NCBI GenBank assembly: GCA_017380635.1
Contig: JAFODP010000017.1
Span: forward strand, 179,185-243,184
Reading direction: 5' to 3'
DNA length: 64,000 nucleotides
Origin: Bacteroidales bacterium
GTDB taxonomy: Bacteria > Bacteroidota > Bacteroidia > Bacteroidales > UBA1402
The translations under genes and the position numbers were made by a program. Below the pieces are notes generated by a model that saw nothing but the letters and a program-made list of their open reading frames with translations, was not told the DNA's origin and searched no databases. The first letter of the stretch is position 1; every line of letters starts with the position of its first letter. This document shows positions 57,698-64,000 of this stretch, one piece after another.

Positions 57698-58824
57698 TAT
57701 TTACCCTCCATATCGCTAAGAATCTGACGTTTCCATTCGGAATAATCGCCGGCAATGATATGCTTGCGCGCTTCGCCCACCAACCAAAGATAGAAAGACA
57801 GGTTGTGAATAGAAGCAATTTCGAGCGCCAACAATTCGTCCGCCATGAACAAATGACGCAGATAAGCCTTGGAATACATGCGGTCTACTTCGGCGGCACC
57901 ATCAGCTTCGATAGGAGAAAAATCCTTGGCCCACTTGAGGTTGCGGAAATTCAGACGACCATGCTTGGTGTACAGACGTGCGTTGCGACCATCGCGGGTA
58001 GGCATTACGCAGTCGAACATATCCACCCCGCGCTCGATGGCTTCGAGCAAGTTTTGAGGCGTGCCCACCCCCATGAGATAACGCGGCTTGTTCTGTGGCA
58101 AGATTTCGTTCACCACTTCTATCATTTCGTACATTTTCTCGGCCGGTTCGCCCACCGCCAAACCACCGATGGCATAACCTTCGCAATCTTTTTCCACCAC
58201 ATATTCGGCCGAGCGACGACGCAATTCGGGATACACACAACCCTGAACGATAGGAAAATAGCTCTGATGATGTCCGTAGAGCGGTTCGGTTTCTTTATAA
58301 TGTTTATAGCCTCGGTCGAGCCAACGCATGGTCAGTTCCAAAGATTCTTTGGCGTAGCGGAAATCGGCCGTGCCGGGCGTACATTCATCCAGCTGCATCA
58401 TAATGTCGGACCCAATGATACGCTGTGTATCTACCACATTTTCAGGCGTAAACAAATGGCGAGAACCATCAATATGCGACTGAAAAGTAACGCCTTCTTC
58501 TTTCATCTTACGACATTTCGACAAAGAAAAGACCTGAAAGCCTCCGCTGTCGGTAAGAATAGGACGATCCCAATTGATGAAACGATGCAATCCGCCTGCC
58601 GCTTGCAACACCTCACGACCCGGACGCAAATACAGATGATAGGTATTTCCCAGAATAATCTGAGCCTTTACATCTTCTTTTAACTGCGTCTGACTCACGG
58701 CTTTAACCGAGCCGCAAGTGCCAACAGGCATAAAAATAGGCGTCATGATATCACCATGGTCGGTATGCAGAATACCGGCTCTGGCATTGGTTTTAGGATC
58801 TTGTGCAAGCAGTTCGAAAGTCAT
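57697..58824 (-). CDS. tgt: Queuine tRNA-ribosyltransferase, zinc cysteines replaced
   Basis: TGT exchanges guanine 34 of GUN-anticodon tRNAs for preQ1. The 375-residue protein has the active-site blocks LTDSGGFQVFSL, FTPENVVDTQRIIGSDIMMQLDECTP, AIGGLAVGEP and FDCVMPTRDGRNARLYT with the catalytic Asp. The structural zinc site normally uses C-x-C-x2-C and a His 26 residues later. Here the three positions are Gly309, Ala311 and Asp314, while His340 is kept at the exact spacing. The enzyme fold is otherwise intact, so activity without zinc is likely. It overlaps lptG and follows tyrA by 44 bases. Confidence 0.93.
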   Translation of the reverse strand: MTFELLAQDPKTNARAGILHTDHGDIMTPIFMPVGTCGSVKAVSQTQLKEDVKAQIILGNTYHLYLRPGREVLQAAGGLHRFINWDRPILTDSGGFQVFSLSKCRKMKEEGVTFQSHIDGSRHLFTPENVVDTQRIIGSDIMMQLDECTPGTADFRYAKESLELTMRWLDRGYKHYKETEPLYGHHQSYFPIVQGCVYPELRRRSAEYVVEKDCEGYAIGGLAVGEPAEKMYEMIEVVNEILPQNKPRYLMGVGTPQNLLEAIERGVDMFDCVMPTRDGRNARLYTKHGRLNFRNLKWAKDFSPIEADGAAEVDRMYSKAYLRHLFMADELLALEIASIHNLSFYLWLVGEARKHIIAGDYSEWKRQILSDMEGK

Positions 58825-58868
58825 CGCATTGAAATTTTGCGCGAAGGTAGTATTTTTTTACAAGACTT

Positions 58869-59642
58869 TCACTGAATCTTCCGACGAATATCAGTCAAGA
58901 AAGATTTCATCGCCTCGGCATCTTTATTGGAGATAATTTCCAACAAATGTTTCAGCTCCAAACGAATATTTTCCACTTGCGCCGGCGTTCGCGGATTGAA
59001 GAGAATTTCCTGCAGCAGATAATCGTCCTCACCGAGCAAACCTTTGGCGATGGCCATGTGTTTCTTGAAAGTGGTGCCCGGAGCTTCCTGATGCTTCATC
59101 ACGGCAGAAAAAACCAAGGTCGACACAAAAGGAATCGACAGCGAATAAGCCACCGTTTCGTCGTGCTCATCGAAAGAATATTCGAAAATATTCAGCTTCA
59201 GACTGCGGTAAAAATCCTTGAAAAAGACCTTGCCCAAATGATCTCCCTCGCTGATGATGATGGCATTTTCGTTGCTCAGATTGTTGAGCGAAGCAAAAGT
59301 AGGACCGAACATCGGGTGCGTGGAAACAAAGCGAAATCCACTTTTTTCGTAGAACTCTTGCAATCCGGTTTTCACCGAAGCGATATCGCTGATAATGCAA
59401 TCTTTAGGCAAATATGGCAAGACCTTCTCAAAAGCCTCGATGGTGTATTTTACCGTCACCGCATTGATAAGCAGTTCGGGACGAAAATCGCGAATCTCGT
59501 CGAGCGAGGTAAAACGATAGGTATTGTACACAAAACGAAGTCGCTGCGCATCAACATCATACACGGCAATCTCGTGTTGAAAGCTTAACGCATCACAAAG
59601 GAAAGCGCCCATTTTTCCGGCGCCCATAATCAGAATTCTCAT
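58869..59642 (-). CDS. tyrA: Prephenate dehydrogenase (TyrA family)
   Basis: TyrA oxidatively decarboxylates prephenate to 4-hydroxyphenylpyruvate, the tyrosine branch. The 257-residue protein begins with a Rossmann dinucleotide site MRILIMGAGKMGAFL and VYDVD. It continues with the family's ISDIASVKTGLQEF, FVSTHPMFGPT (conserved His) and DEHDETVAYSLSIPFV. No chorismate mutase domain is attached; that function is fused to the DAHP synthase next door, three bases upstream. Confidence 0.92.
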   Translation of the reverse strand: MRILIMGAGKMGAFLCDALSFQHEIAVYDVDAQRLRFVYNTYRFTSLDEIRDFRPELLINAVTVKYTIEAFEKVLPYLPKDCIISDIASVKTGLQEFYEKSGFRFVSTHPMFGPTFASLNNLSNENAIIISEGDHLGKVFFKDFYRSLKLNIFEYSFDEHDETVAYSLSIPFVSTLVFSAVMKHQEAPGTTFKKHMAIAKGLLGEDDYLLQEILFNPRTPAQVENIRLELKHLLEIISNKDAEAMKSFLTDIRRKIQ

Positions 59643-59645
59643 AGC

Positions 59646-60707
59646 CTATCGATTGATGATTTCCATTTGCTGACGTACACTTTCTTCGTGTATCGCCTCG
59701 AAAACTTTCTTGATAAAATCCTGATCCATACCGCAAAGCACTCCTTGCGCACCACGTTTGTCGAGAATCTCGTTGTAACGGCCGGTTTGCAGAATATTCA
59801 CGCCATGTTCCTTTTTATAGGTACCGATTTCCCGACACACGCGCATACGCTTGGCCAAAAGTTGAATCAGGTCGTTGTCGCATTCGTCGATTTGCTTGCG
59901 CAGTTCGTTCAGGCTTTCCGTTGTGTGCGTATCTTTTCTGATAACCAGCAAGTTGAGAATATAATCGAGCACATCGGGCGTGATTTGTTGGGCCGCATCG
60001 CTCCAAGCCGCATCGGGACTGCAATGACTTTCAACAATCAAACCATCGAAGCCCAGATCCATAGCCTGCTGACTGAGCGAAGCAATGAGTTCACGCTTAC
60101 CGCCAATGTGGCTGGGGTCGCAAAAAATAGGCAATTCCGGCAATCGACGACGCAATTCGATGGGAATATGCCATTGCGGCAGATTGCGGTACAACTTCTT
60201 ATCGAATGAGCTAAAGCCTCGATGAATGGCTGCAATGCGCTTCAAACCTGCATTGTTGATACGTTCCATGGCACCTATCCAGAGTTCCAGATCGGGATTC
60301 ACGGGATTTTTCACCAAAACCGGAATATCCACTCCTTTCAAAGCATCGGCAATTTCTTGCATAGCAAAAGGATTGGCCGTGGTGCGCGCCCCTATCCACA
60401 CGATATCGATGCCCGCTTTCAGACATTCATAGACATGCTTGGCCGTTGCCACTTCGGTGGCCACATACATACCGGTTTCTTTCTTTACCGCTTTGAGCCA
60501 AGGCAAAGCCTCCACACCGACACCTTCGAAACCGCCAGGCTTGGTTCGCGGCTTCCACACGCCGGCACGAAAAATTTTCACACCTCTGTCAGACAGTTGT
60601 TTAGCGGTTGTCAACACTTGTTCTTCGGTTTCTGCGCTGCAAGGACCGGCTATCACCATAGGACGATTTTCTTCCATGCCGGGCAACAAAATTGATTCAA
60701 GTTCCAT
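59646..60707 (-). CDS. Bifunctional DAHP synthase (type I beta)-chorismate mutase
   Basis: The N-terminal domain (residues about 1-260) condenses phosphoenolpyruvate with erythrose 4-phosphate to start the shikimate pathway: VIAGPCSAET, FRAGVWKPRTKPGGFEGVG, WIGARTTANPF, VLVKNP and FCDPSHIGGKR. The C-terminal domain (about 265-353, LNELRKQIDECDNDLIQLLAKRMRVCREIGTYKK) is an AroQ chorismate mutase making prephenate. The fusion joins the first and a branch-point step and probably allows feedback by prephenate or chorismate. In the operon it supplies the substrate for both pheA and tyrA. Confidence 0.94.
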   Translation of the reverse strand: MELESILLPGMEENRPMVIAGPCSAETEEQVLTTAKQLSDRGVKIFRAGVWKPRTKPGGFEGVGVEALPWLKAVKKETGMYVATEVATAKHVYECLKAGIDIVWIGARTTANPFAMQEIADALKGVDIPVLVKNPVNPDLELWIGAMERINNAGLKRIAAIHRGFSSFDKKLYRNLPQWHIPIELRRRLPELPIFCDPSHIGGKRELIASLSQQAMDLGFDGLIVESHCSPDAAWSDAAQQITPDVLDYILNLLVIRKDTHTTESLNELRKQIDECDNDLIQLLAKRMRVCREIGTYKKEHGVNILQTGRYNEILDKRGAQGVLCGMDQDFIKKVFEAIHEESVRQQMEIINR

Positions 60708-60715
60708 ATCGTTTT

Positions 60716-61891
60716 TTAATTTATTGCTTTTATTCTTTCCAATGCCTGCTGCAATCTTTCTATTTTACAACAAAGCGAAATACGGATATAACGCGCGCCA
60801 TTGCTTCCGAAAATAAATCCGGGAACGACGAATACCCGCGCTTGATGCAAGATTTTTTCCGTCAATTCTTCTACGTTGGTGTAAATATCTGGAATGCGTC
60901 CCCACAGAAACATGCCGCTTTGGTTTTCGTCGAAACGACAATCGAGCACGCGCATTATTTCTTCGGCCACGAGACGACGCTCGCGATAGTTGGCATTGTT
61001 GGCTTCGTACCAGTCTTTTTCCGCTTCAAGTGCCGTTACCGCCGCCAATTGCGTGGCGCGAAACATACCACTATCGATATTGCTTTTTACCTTGAGTATC
61101 CATTGCACAAAATCGGCATTGGAAGCCAACATACCCACGCGCCAACCCGGCATATTATGACTCTTGCTCATCGAGTTGAATTCGATACAACAATCTTTAG
61201 CACCGGGCACCGACAAGATACTGAGCGGCTTATCGTTCAAGATAAAACTGTAGGGATTGTCGTTCACGATGACGATGTTTTTTTCGCGCGCCAAAGCTAC
61301 TAATTTTTCGTAGATTTCCATCGAGGCTTTGGCTCCTGTAGGCATGTGCGGATAATTCGTCCACATCAGTTTGACACGACTCATATCCATCGCCCGAAGC
61401 GCTTCGAAATCGGGCATCCAGCCATTTTCTTCCTTCAAATCGTAATAAACAAGCTCTGCGCCAAGAATTTTACTCAGAGAAGTATAGGTAGGATAACCCG
61501 GATTGGGCACCAACACTTGTTCGCCGGGATTGACAAAAGCCAAGGTTACATGCAGAATACCTTCCTTCGAGCCGATAAGCGGCTGAATTTCCTTGGCAGC
61601 ATCCAGCTGCACACCATACCATTTTCTGTACCATGAAGCAAAGGCTTCGCGCAGCTGAGGAATTCCCACATAAGGCATATATCCGTGTCCATCAGGATTT
61701 TGCGCCTCCTTGCAAAGCCTTTCGATGCAAGCTTGCAATGGCGGCATATCCGGACTGCCTACGCCCAAACTGATCACATCTTTGCCCGCAGCATTCATCG
61801 CAGCCACTTCTTTCAGTTTGCGAGAAAAATAATATTCGCTCACGGCCGACAAACGTTCTGCCGGCATCATCTTATAAACTTGATTTTGCAT
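60716..61891 (-). CDS. Pyridoxal-phosphate aminotransferase class I/II, probably aromatic
   Basis: A fold-type I aminotransferase of 391 residues: ISLGVGSPDMPP, MPYVGIPQLREAFASWY, NPGYPTYTSL, VNDNPYSFIL, and the PLP lysine in EFNSMSKSHNMPGWRVG. Its place between prephenate dehydratase and DAHP synthase/chorismate mutase suggests it turns phenylpyruvate and 4-hydroxyphenylpyruvate into Phe and Tyr. An LL-diaminopimelate- or aspartate-type activity cannot be excluded. The start at 61891 overlaps pheA by 20 bases; the ATG at 61870 would just follow the pheA stop. Confidence 0.9.
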   Translation of the reverse strand: MQNQVYKMMPAERLSAVSEYYFSRKLKEVAAMNAAGKDVISLGVGSPDMPPLQACIERLCKEAQNPDGHGYMPYVGIPQLREAFASWYRKWYGVQLDAAKEIQPLIGSKEGILHVTLAFVNPGEQVLVPNPGYPTYTSLSKILGAELVYYDLKEENGWMPDFEALRAMDMSRVKLMWTNYPHMPTGAKASMEIYEKLVALAREKNIVIVNDNPYSFILNDKPLSILSVPGAKDCCIEFNSMSKSHNMPGWRVGMLASNADFVQWILKVKSNIDSGMFRATQLAAVTALEAEKDWYEANNANYRERRLVAEEIMRVLDCRFDENQSGMFLWGRIPDIYTNVEELTEKILHQARVFVVPGFIFGSNGARYIRISLCCKIERLQQALERIKAIN

Positions 61892-62720
61892 CTTCGTATT
61901 CTCCTAAAATTTTCAATTCATTAGTCAAGGGACCAATGGCCACCATCGATTGTTTATAGCGCAAGATATCGTCGTACACCACATCCACATAAAACTGATA
62001 TTCCCACTCGCGACCAATGATGGGCAAAGACTGAATTTTGGTCAGGTTGATGCGGTAGAAAGACAAGATAGACAGCACTTGCGACAAACTGCCTTCCTGA
62101 TGAGGCAAACTGAAAACCAGACTCGCCTTGTTTTTGTGGCATCGATGTTGTCGTTGCAATTCGTCGGCTTGCCAAGCATCGGTCACCACCAGAAAGCGCG
62201 TGAAATTATGCTGATTGGTCTCGATGCCCGACTGCAAGATTTTCATGCCGTAGCGGCGGGCCGCGGCCATCGAACAGATGGCCGCGTGCCCGCGCCTCTG
62301 CTCACGCGAAATCTCTTCCGCACTGAGCGCCGTATCTTCGGCCTCCACCACCTTCATCCGTGGATGCCTGGACAAAAACTGACGACACTGCATCAGGGCA
62401 ATAGGATGAGAATGCACCTCCACTATATCTTGCCAATCGTCCTGCGGCAAACACACCAGACAATGCGAAATGCGCAATTTATGTTCACCCACAATCTGCA
62501 CGCCGCTCTGGCGCAAGAGTTCGTAATTGTGCAACAAACTGCCGGCAATGGTGTTTTCTATGGCCAACATGCCCACCACGCCACTATCGTCGGCCATCGC
62601 CTGAAAAACATCTTCGAAAGTGCTGCAACAAATCAACTCTATGTCTTCCTCAGAAAAAAATTCGTGCGCCGCGATATCATGATAAGAACCCAGCGTTCCT
62701 TGTATGGCTACCTTTTTCAT
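61872..62720 (-). CDS. pheA: Prephenate dehydratase
   Basis: PheA converts prephenate to phenylpyruvate, the phenylalanine branch. The 282-residue monofunctional protein has VAIQGTLGSYHDIAA at the start, AIENTIAGSLLHNYELL, and the catalytic HNFTRFLVV motif. A C-terminal ACT domain senses Phe (SLVFSLPHQEGSLSQVLSILSFYRINLTKIQSLPI). The ACT-site ESRP of other phyla reads QSLP here. It is the first structural gene of the aromatic operon, only ten bases after the U-tract of an attenuator. Confidence 0.94.
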   Translation of the reverse strand: MKKVAIQGTLGSYHDIAAHEFFSEEDIELICCSTFEDVFQAMADDSGVVGMLAIENTIAGSLLHNYELLRQSGVQIVGEHKLRISHCLVCLPQDDWQDIVEVHSHPIALMQCRQFLSRHPRMKVVEAEDTALSAEEISREQRRGHAAICSMAAARRYGMKILQSGIETNQHNFTRFLVVTDAWQADELQRQHRCHKNKASLVFSLPHQEGSLSQVLSILSFYRINLTKIQSLPIIGREWEYQFYVDVVYDDILRYKQSMVAIGPLTNELKILGEYEDAKSSL

Positions 62721-62730
62721 CGTTTTACAA

Positions 62731-62763
62731 AAAACAAAAAGCCCGCGTCTTTCGAGCGGGCCT
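62731..62763 (-). terminator. Attenuator hairpin in front of pheA
   Basis: On the minus strand GGCCCGC (62762-62756 region) pairs with GCGGGC (62746-62741) around the loop TCGAAAGAC, followed by TTTTTGTTTTTTG. It has the shape of an intrinsic terminator yet lies inside the leader, between the leader peptide and pheA. A GAGCGAGC at 62817-62810 can pair over about five bases with the terminator's 5' arm (CGCTC) and may be part of an antiterminator. Confidence 0.85.
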
Positions 62764-62790
62764 CATATATCATCAAAAATAAAAATTACC

Positions 62791-62889
62791 TTATTCAATG
62801 CATACCAAAGCTCGCTCTACTTTATGGCTAAAGTAAAAGTAAAAAGAGAAATAATATGCAAAAGAAAATACGTTCATACTTGTATTCAT
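62791..62889 (-). CDS. Phe/Tyr-rich leader peptide of the aromatic operon
   Basis: From the ATG at 62889 the leader RNA encodes 32 residues: MNTSMNV, then FSFAYYFSFYFYF, then SHKVERALVCIE and TAA. Residues 8-20 contain six Phe and four Tyr. A second in-frame ATG is at residue 5. The frame starts about 30 bases after the inferred transcription start and ends 28 bases before the attenuator stem, in front of genes that make Phe and Tyr. Stalling of a ribosome at these codons when charged tRNA-Phe or tRNA-Tyr is scarce would leave the downstream RNA free to pair as an antiterminator. Confidence 0.88.
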   Translation of the reverse strand: MNTSMNVFSFAYYFSFYFYFSHKVERALVCIE

Positions 62890-62925
62890 GCGCCTTTGTG
62901 CGCGTTTTTCGTTTTTTGGACGCGG

Positions 62926-62956
62926 CAAAATTAGATAATATTTGTAAAAACGCAAA
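62926..62956 (-). promoter_or_regulatory. Promoter of the aromatic amino acid operon
   Basis: On the minus strand TTTG (62956-62953), 19-base spacer, TAATTTTG (62933-62926). Transcription would start near 62919, giving a leader of about 200 bases that contains the leader peptide and the attenuator. The rest of the 62721-63051 gap shows no other gene. Confidence 0.78.
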
Positions 62957-63051
62957 TCAAATACATTTTTTTTATCGGAAGATTGTCAGTTCAAAAATCT
63001 CTCTACAACATTTTAAGTGTTCTGAAAGAACATAACATGATAGATAGGCTT

Positions 63052-63843
63052 TCATCGCAAGCCATCAATCAACAAAGATCGCACAAGCGCATAAGCTTCT
63101 TGAGGGTTGAATTTTTCATCAGGACGAAGTAATTGTTGAGTATCTCCCAAAAACTCTTCATCTTGCATTTTGTCTTCCATATTAATAATAAACTCCTTGT
63201 ATGTAGGAATATGATCAACCACAAAATCCATATATTGATGATAGCATTTCAGCACATTATCAATATTAAGTTCTTTGGTTGTCAAAGCTTTATATAAATC
63301 ATACAAGTCTCTTCCTTTTCGTCTCTGATATAGTGCTCTAAGTTTTGTGCCTACAAGTTCGTCTAGTTGGTAAGTGAGAACATTGCATTCTCCTTGATAC
63401 CATTTGTTTGAAACAGAAAATGGTATTTCCAGCATTGGCAATACATTGAAATGTTCCTTGCAGTTTATTTCCACTTTTAAGTGAATCGGAACAACAGGAG
63501 GTATTTCAGATTCTATTCTAAATATCAAGGTATTATTATTCCTTTTTTGTTTAACTTTCGGTTCCCCAAGAAAAGACAATGCATCTCTAATATGGTCGTA
63601 TGTCTCTTTAATAGGTTCTGCTTTAATCTGAACCAAGTCAATATCCTCACTATAACGAGGTTGTGGCGAAAGATATAGCTTGTGCAGAGCAGTACCACCA
63701 CGAAATGCAAGATGAGAAGCCAAGTACTCATCTTTATAAATTTCAGTTAAGGCTCTACATATAAGCAAATCTTGTTCTACCTGTTCTGATTCTGTCCATG
63801 GTACAACTTCATTCCATTCTCTAATCGCAAATTCGGGTATCAT
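63052..63843 (-). CDS. AbiEii/AbiGii-type nucleotidyltransferase toxin
   Basis: A 263-residue nucleotidyltransferase-fold protein. LAFRGGTALHKLYLSPQPRYSEDIDLV (residues about 45-71) is the family's GG-x-T-x-L/K plus D-x-D catalytic signature, and TKLRALYQRRKGRDLYDLY (about 165-183) is the second conserved block. Members act as toxins of type IV-like abortive-infection modules that modify tRNA. The start ATG overlaps the stop of the upstream gene by four bases (ATGA), typical of the antitoxin-toxin order. The DNA is visibly AT-richer than the aromatic operon beside it, suggesting transfer. Confidence 0.88.
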   Translation of the reverse strand: MIPEFAIREWNEVVPWTESEQVEQDLLICRALTEIYKDEYLASHLAFRGGTALHKLYLSPQPRYSEDIDLVQIKAEPIKETYDHIRDALSFLGEPKVKQKRNNNTLIFRIESEIPPVVPIHLKVEINCKEHFNVLPMLEIPFSVSNKWYQGECNVLTYQLDELVGTKLRALYQRRKGRDLYDLYKALTTKELNIDNVLKCYHQYMDFVVDHIPTYKEFIINMEDKMQDEEFLGDTQQLLRPDEKFNPQEAYALVRSLLIDGLR

Positions 63844-64000
63844 TCGTCTATTTCTATTCCTTGGTTAATAATTATTTTCCATTTCTTGTCAATCTCACAA
63901 TCTTCTGTTGATTTACCAATTTTGAATGGAACATTTCTCGTTGTTAAGGAAAGAGGGAACTTGGATTTAAATATATCTGCAAGATCTTCTCTTTCTAGAA
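63840..64000 (-). CDS. C-terminal end of the upstream partner gene (putative AbiEi-like antitoxin), cut by window edge
   Basis: An open frame runs from the window edge to the TGA at 63840, giving about 52 residues ending WKIIINQGIEIDE. It overlaps the toxin start by four bases. In AbiE modules the gene in this place encodes the AbiEi or DUF6088-type winged-helix antitoxin; the visible piece (DIFKSKFPLSLTTRNVPFKIG) is too short to confirm the family. Confidence 0.6.
   Translation of the reverse strand, partial: LEREDLADIFKSKFPLSLTTRNVPFKIGKSTEDCEIDKKWKIIINQGIEIDE

Noticed and set aside
62704..62934. A 76-residue plus-strand frame in the pheA leader
   Set aside because: It is antisense to the leader peptide and attenuator; its Lys/Val-rich part is the complement of the Phe/Tyr codons.
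63017..63036. Small inverted repeat downstream of the AbiEii-type gene (GTTCT/AGAAC)
   Set aside because: Only five pairs and no T-run on the relevant strand, so it was not called a terminator.

Overview
The window comes from a member of the Bacteroidota, most likely a gut-type Bacteroidales. The evidence is threefold. Several intergenic regions carry the phylum's promoter pattern (TTTG or TTG, 19-21 bases, then TAnnTTTG). Shine-Dalgarno sites are almost absent. Many genes are phylum-typical: DUF3127, DUF4837, an extended ribosomal protein S16, an OmpH/Skp protein next to lon, a fused DAHP synthase-chorismate mutase, and lipoprotein glycosidases. No CRISPR array, insertion sequence or prophage is visible, and coding density is high.

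Layout. (1) 1-10.2 kb is housekeeping: partial recA, a sirtuin, rpsP, tRNA-Ser(UGA), an MBOAT/SGNH O-acetylation pair, a DUF3127 OB-fold protein, an RNase G family gene with an unlisted 29-residue basic protein and an HU protein upstream of it, then mutY, ssb and a phosphopantetheinyl transferase. (2) 10.2-18.5 kb, minus strand: a FecCD-type permease and a substrate-binding lipoprotein without an ATPase, then the unit DUF4837-pdxA-sigma54 activator-lptE-TPR-secG, and rlmN. (3) 18.5-24.7 kb, minus: a PpiD/SurA-like foldase, an LptC-like lipoprotein, a TPR protein, an outer-membrane protein and coaX, all part of envelope biogenesis or cofactor supply. (4) 24.7-48 kb, minus: ten carbohydrate-active genes packed head to tail (GH78, GH140, GH78, GH127, a five-bladed propeller GH, GH2 beta-galactosidase, GH106, sialate O-acetylesterase-like, DUF5703, GH2). 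They read straight into coaX. The set points to a rhamnose-, arabinofuranose- and apiose-containing plant glycan. No SusC/SusD pair, polysaccharide lyase or sensor-regulator is in the window. (5) 48-53.1 kb, minus: a fasciclin-domain lipoprotein, a beta-helix lipoprotein and pepD. (6) 53.2-56.5 kb, plus: a small membrane protein, an OmpH-like protein and lon. (7) 56.6-62.9 kb, minus: the aromatic amino acid operon pheA-aminotransferase-DAHP synthase/chorismate mutase-tyrA, followed by tgt and lptG. (8) 63.0-64 kb: an AT-rich AbiEii-type toxin gene overlapping a truncated partner gene at the edge.

The most notable item is the leader of the aromatic operon (about 62.73-62.96 kb). A consensus promoter is followed by a 32-codon reading frame in which 10 of 13 consecutive codons specify Phe or Tyr. 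A GC-rich hairpin with a U-tract then ends about ten bases before the pheA start codon. This is the architecture of ribosome-mediated transcription attenuation, and both residues are end products of this operon.

Other points worth checking: a DUF3127 protein with an SSB-like acidic tail; a queuine tRNA-ribosyltransferase and a sirtuin that both lack the usual zinc cysteines; the secG terminator lying inside the signal-peptide codons of the next gene; and the placement of the glycosidase operon directly upstream of, and overlapping, coaX.
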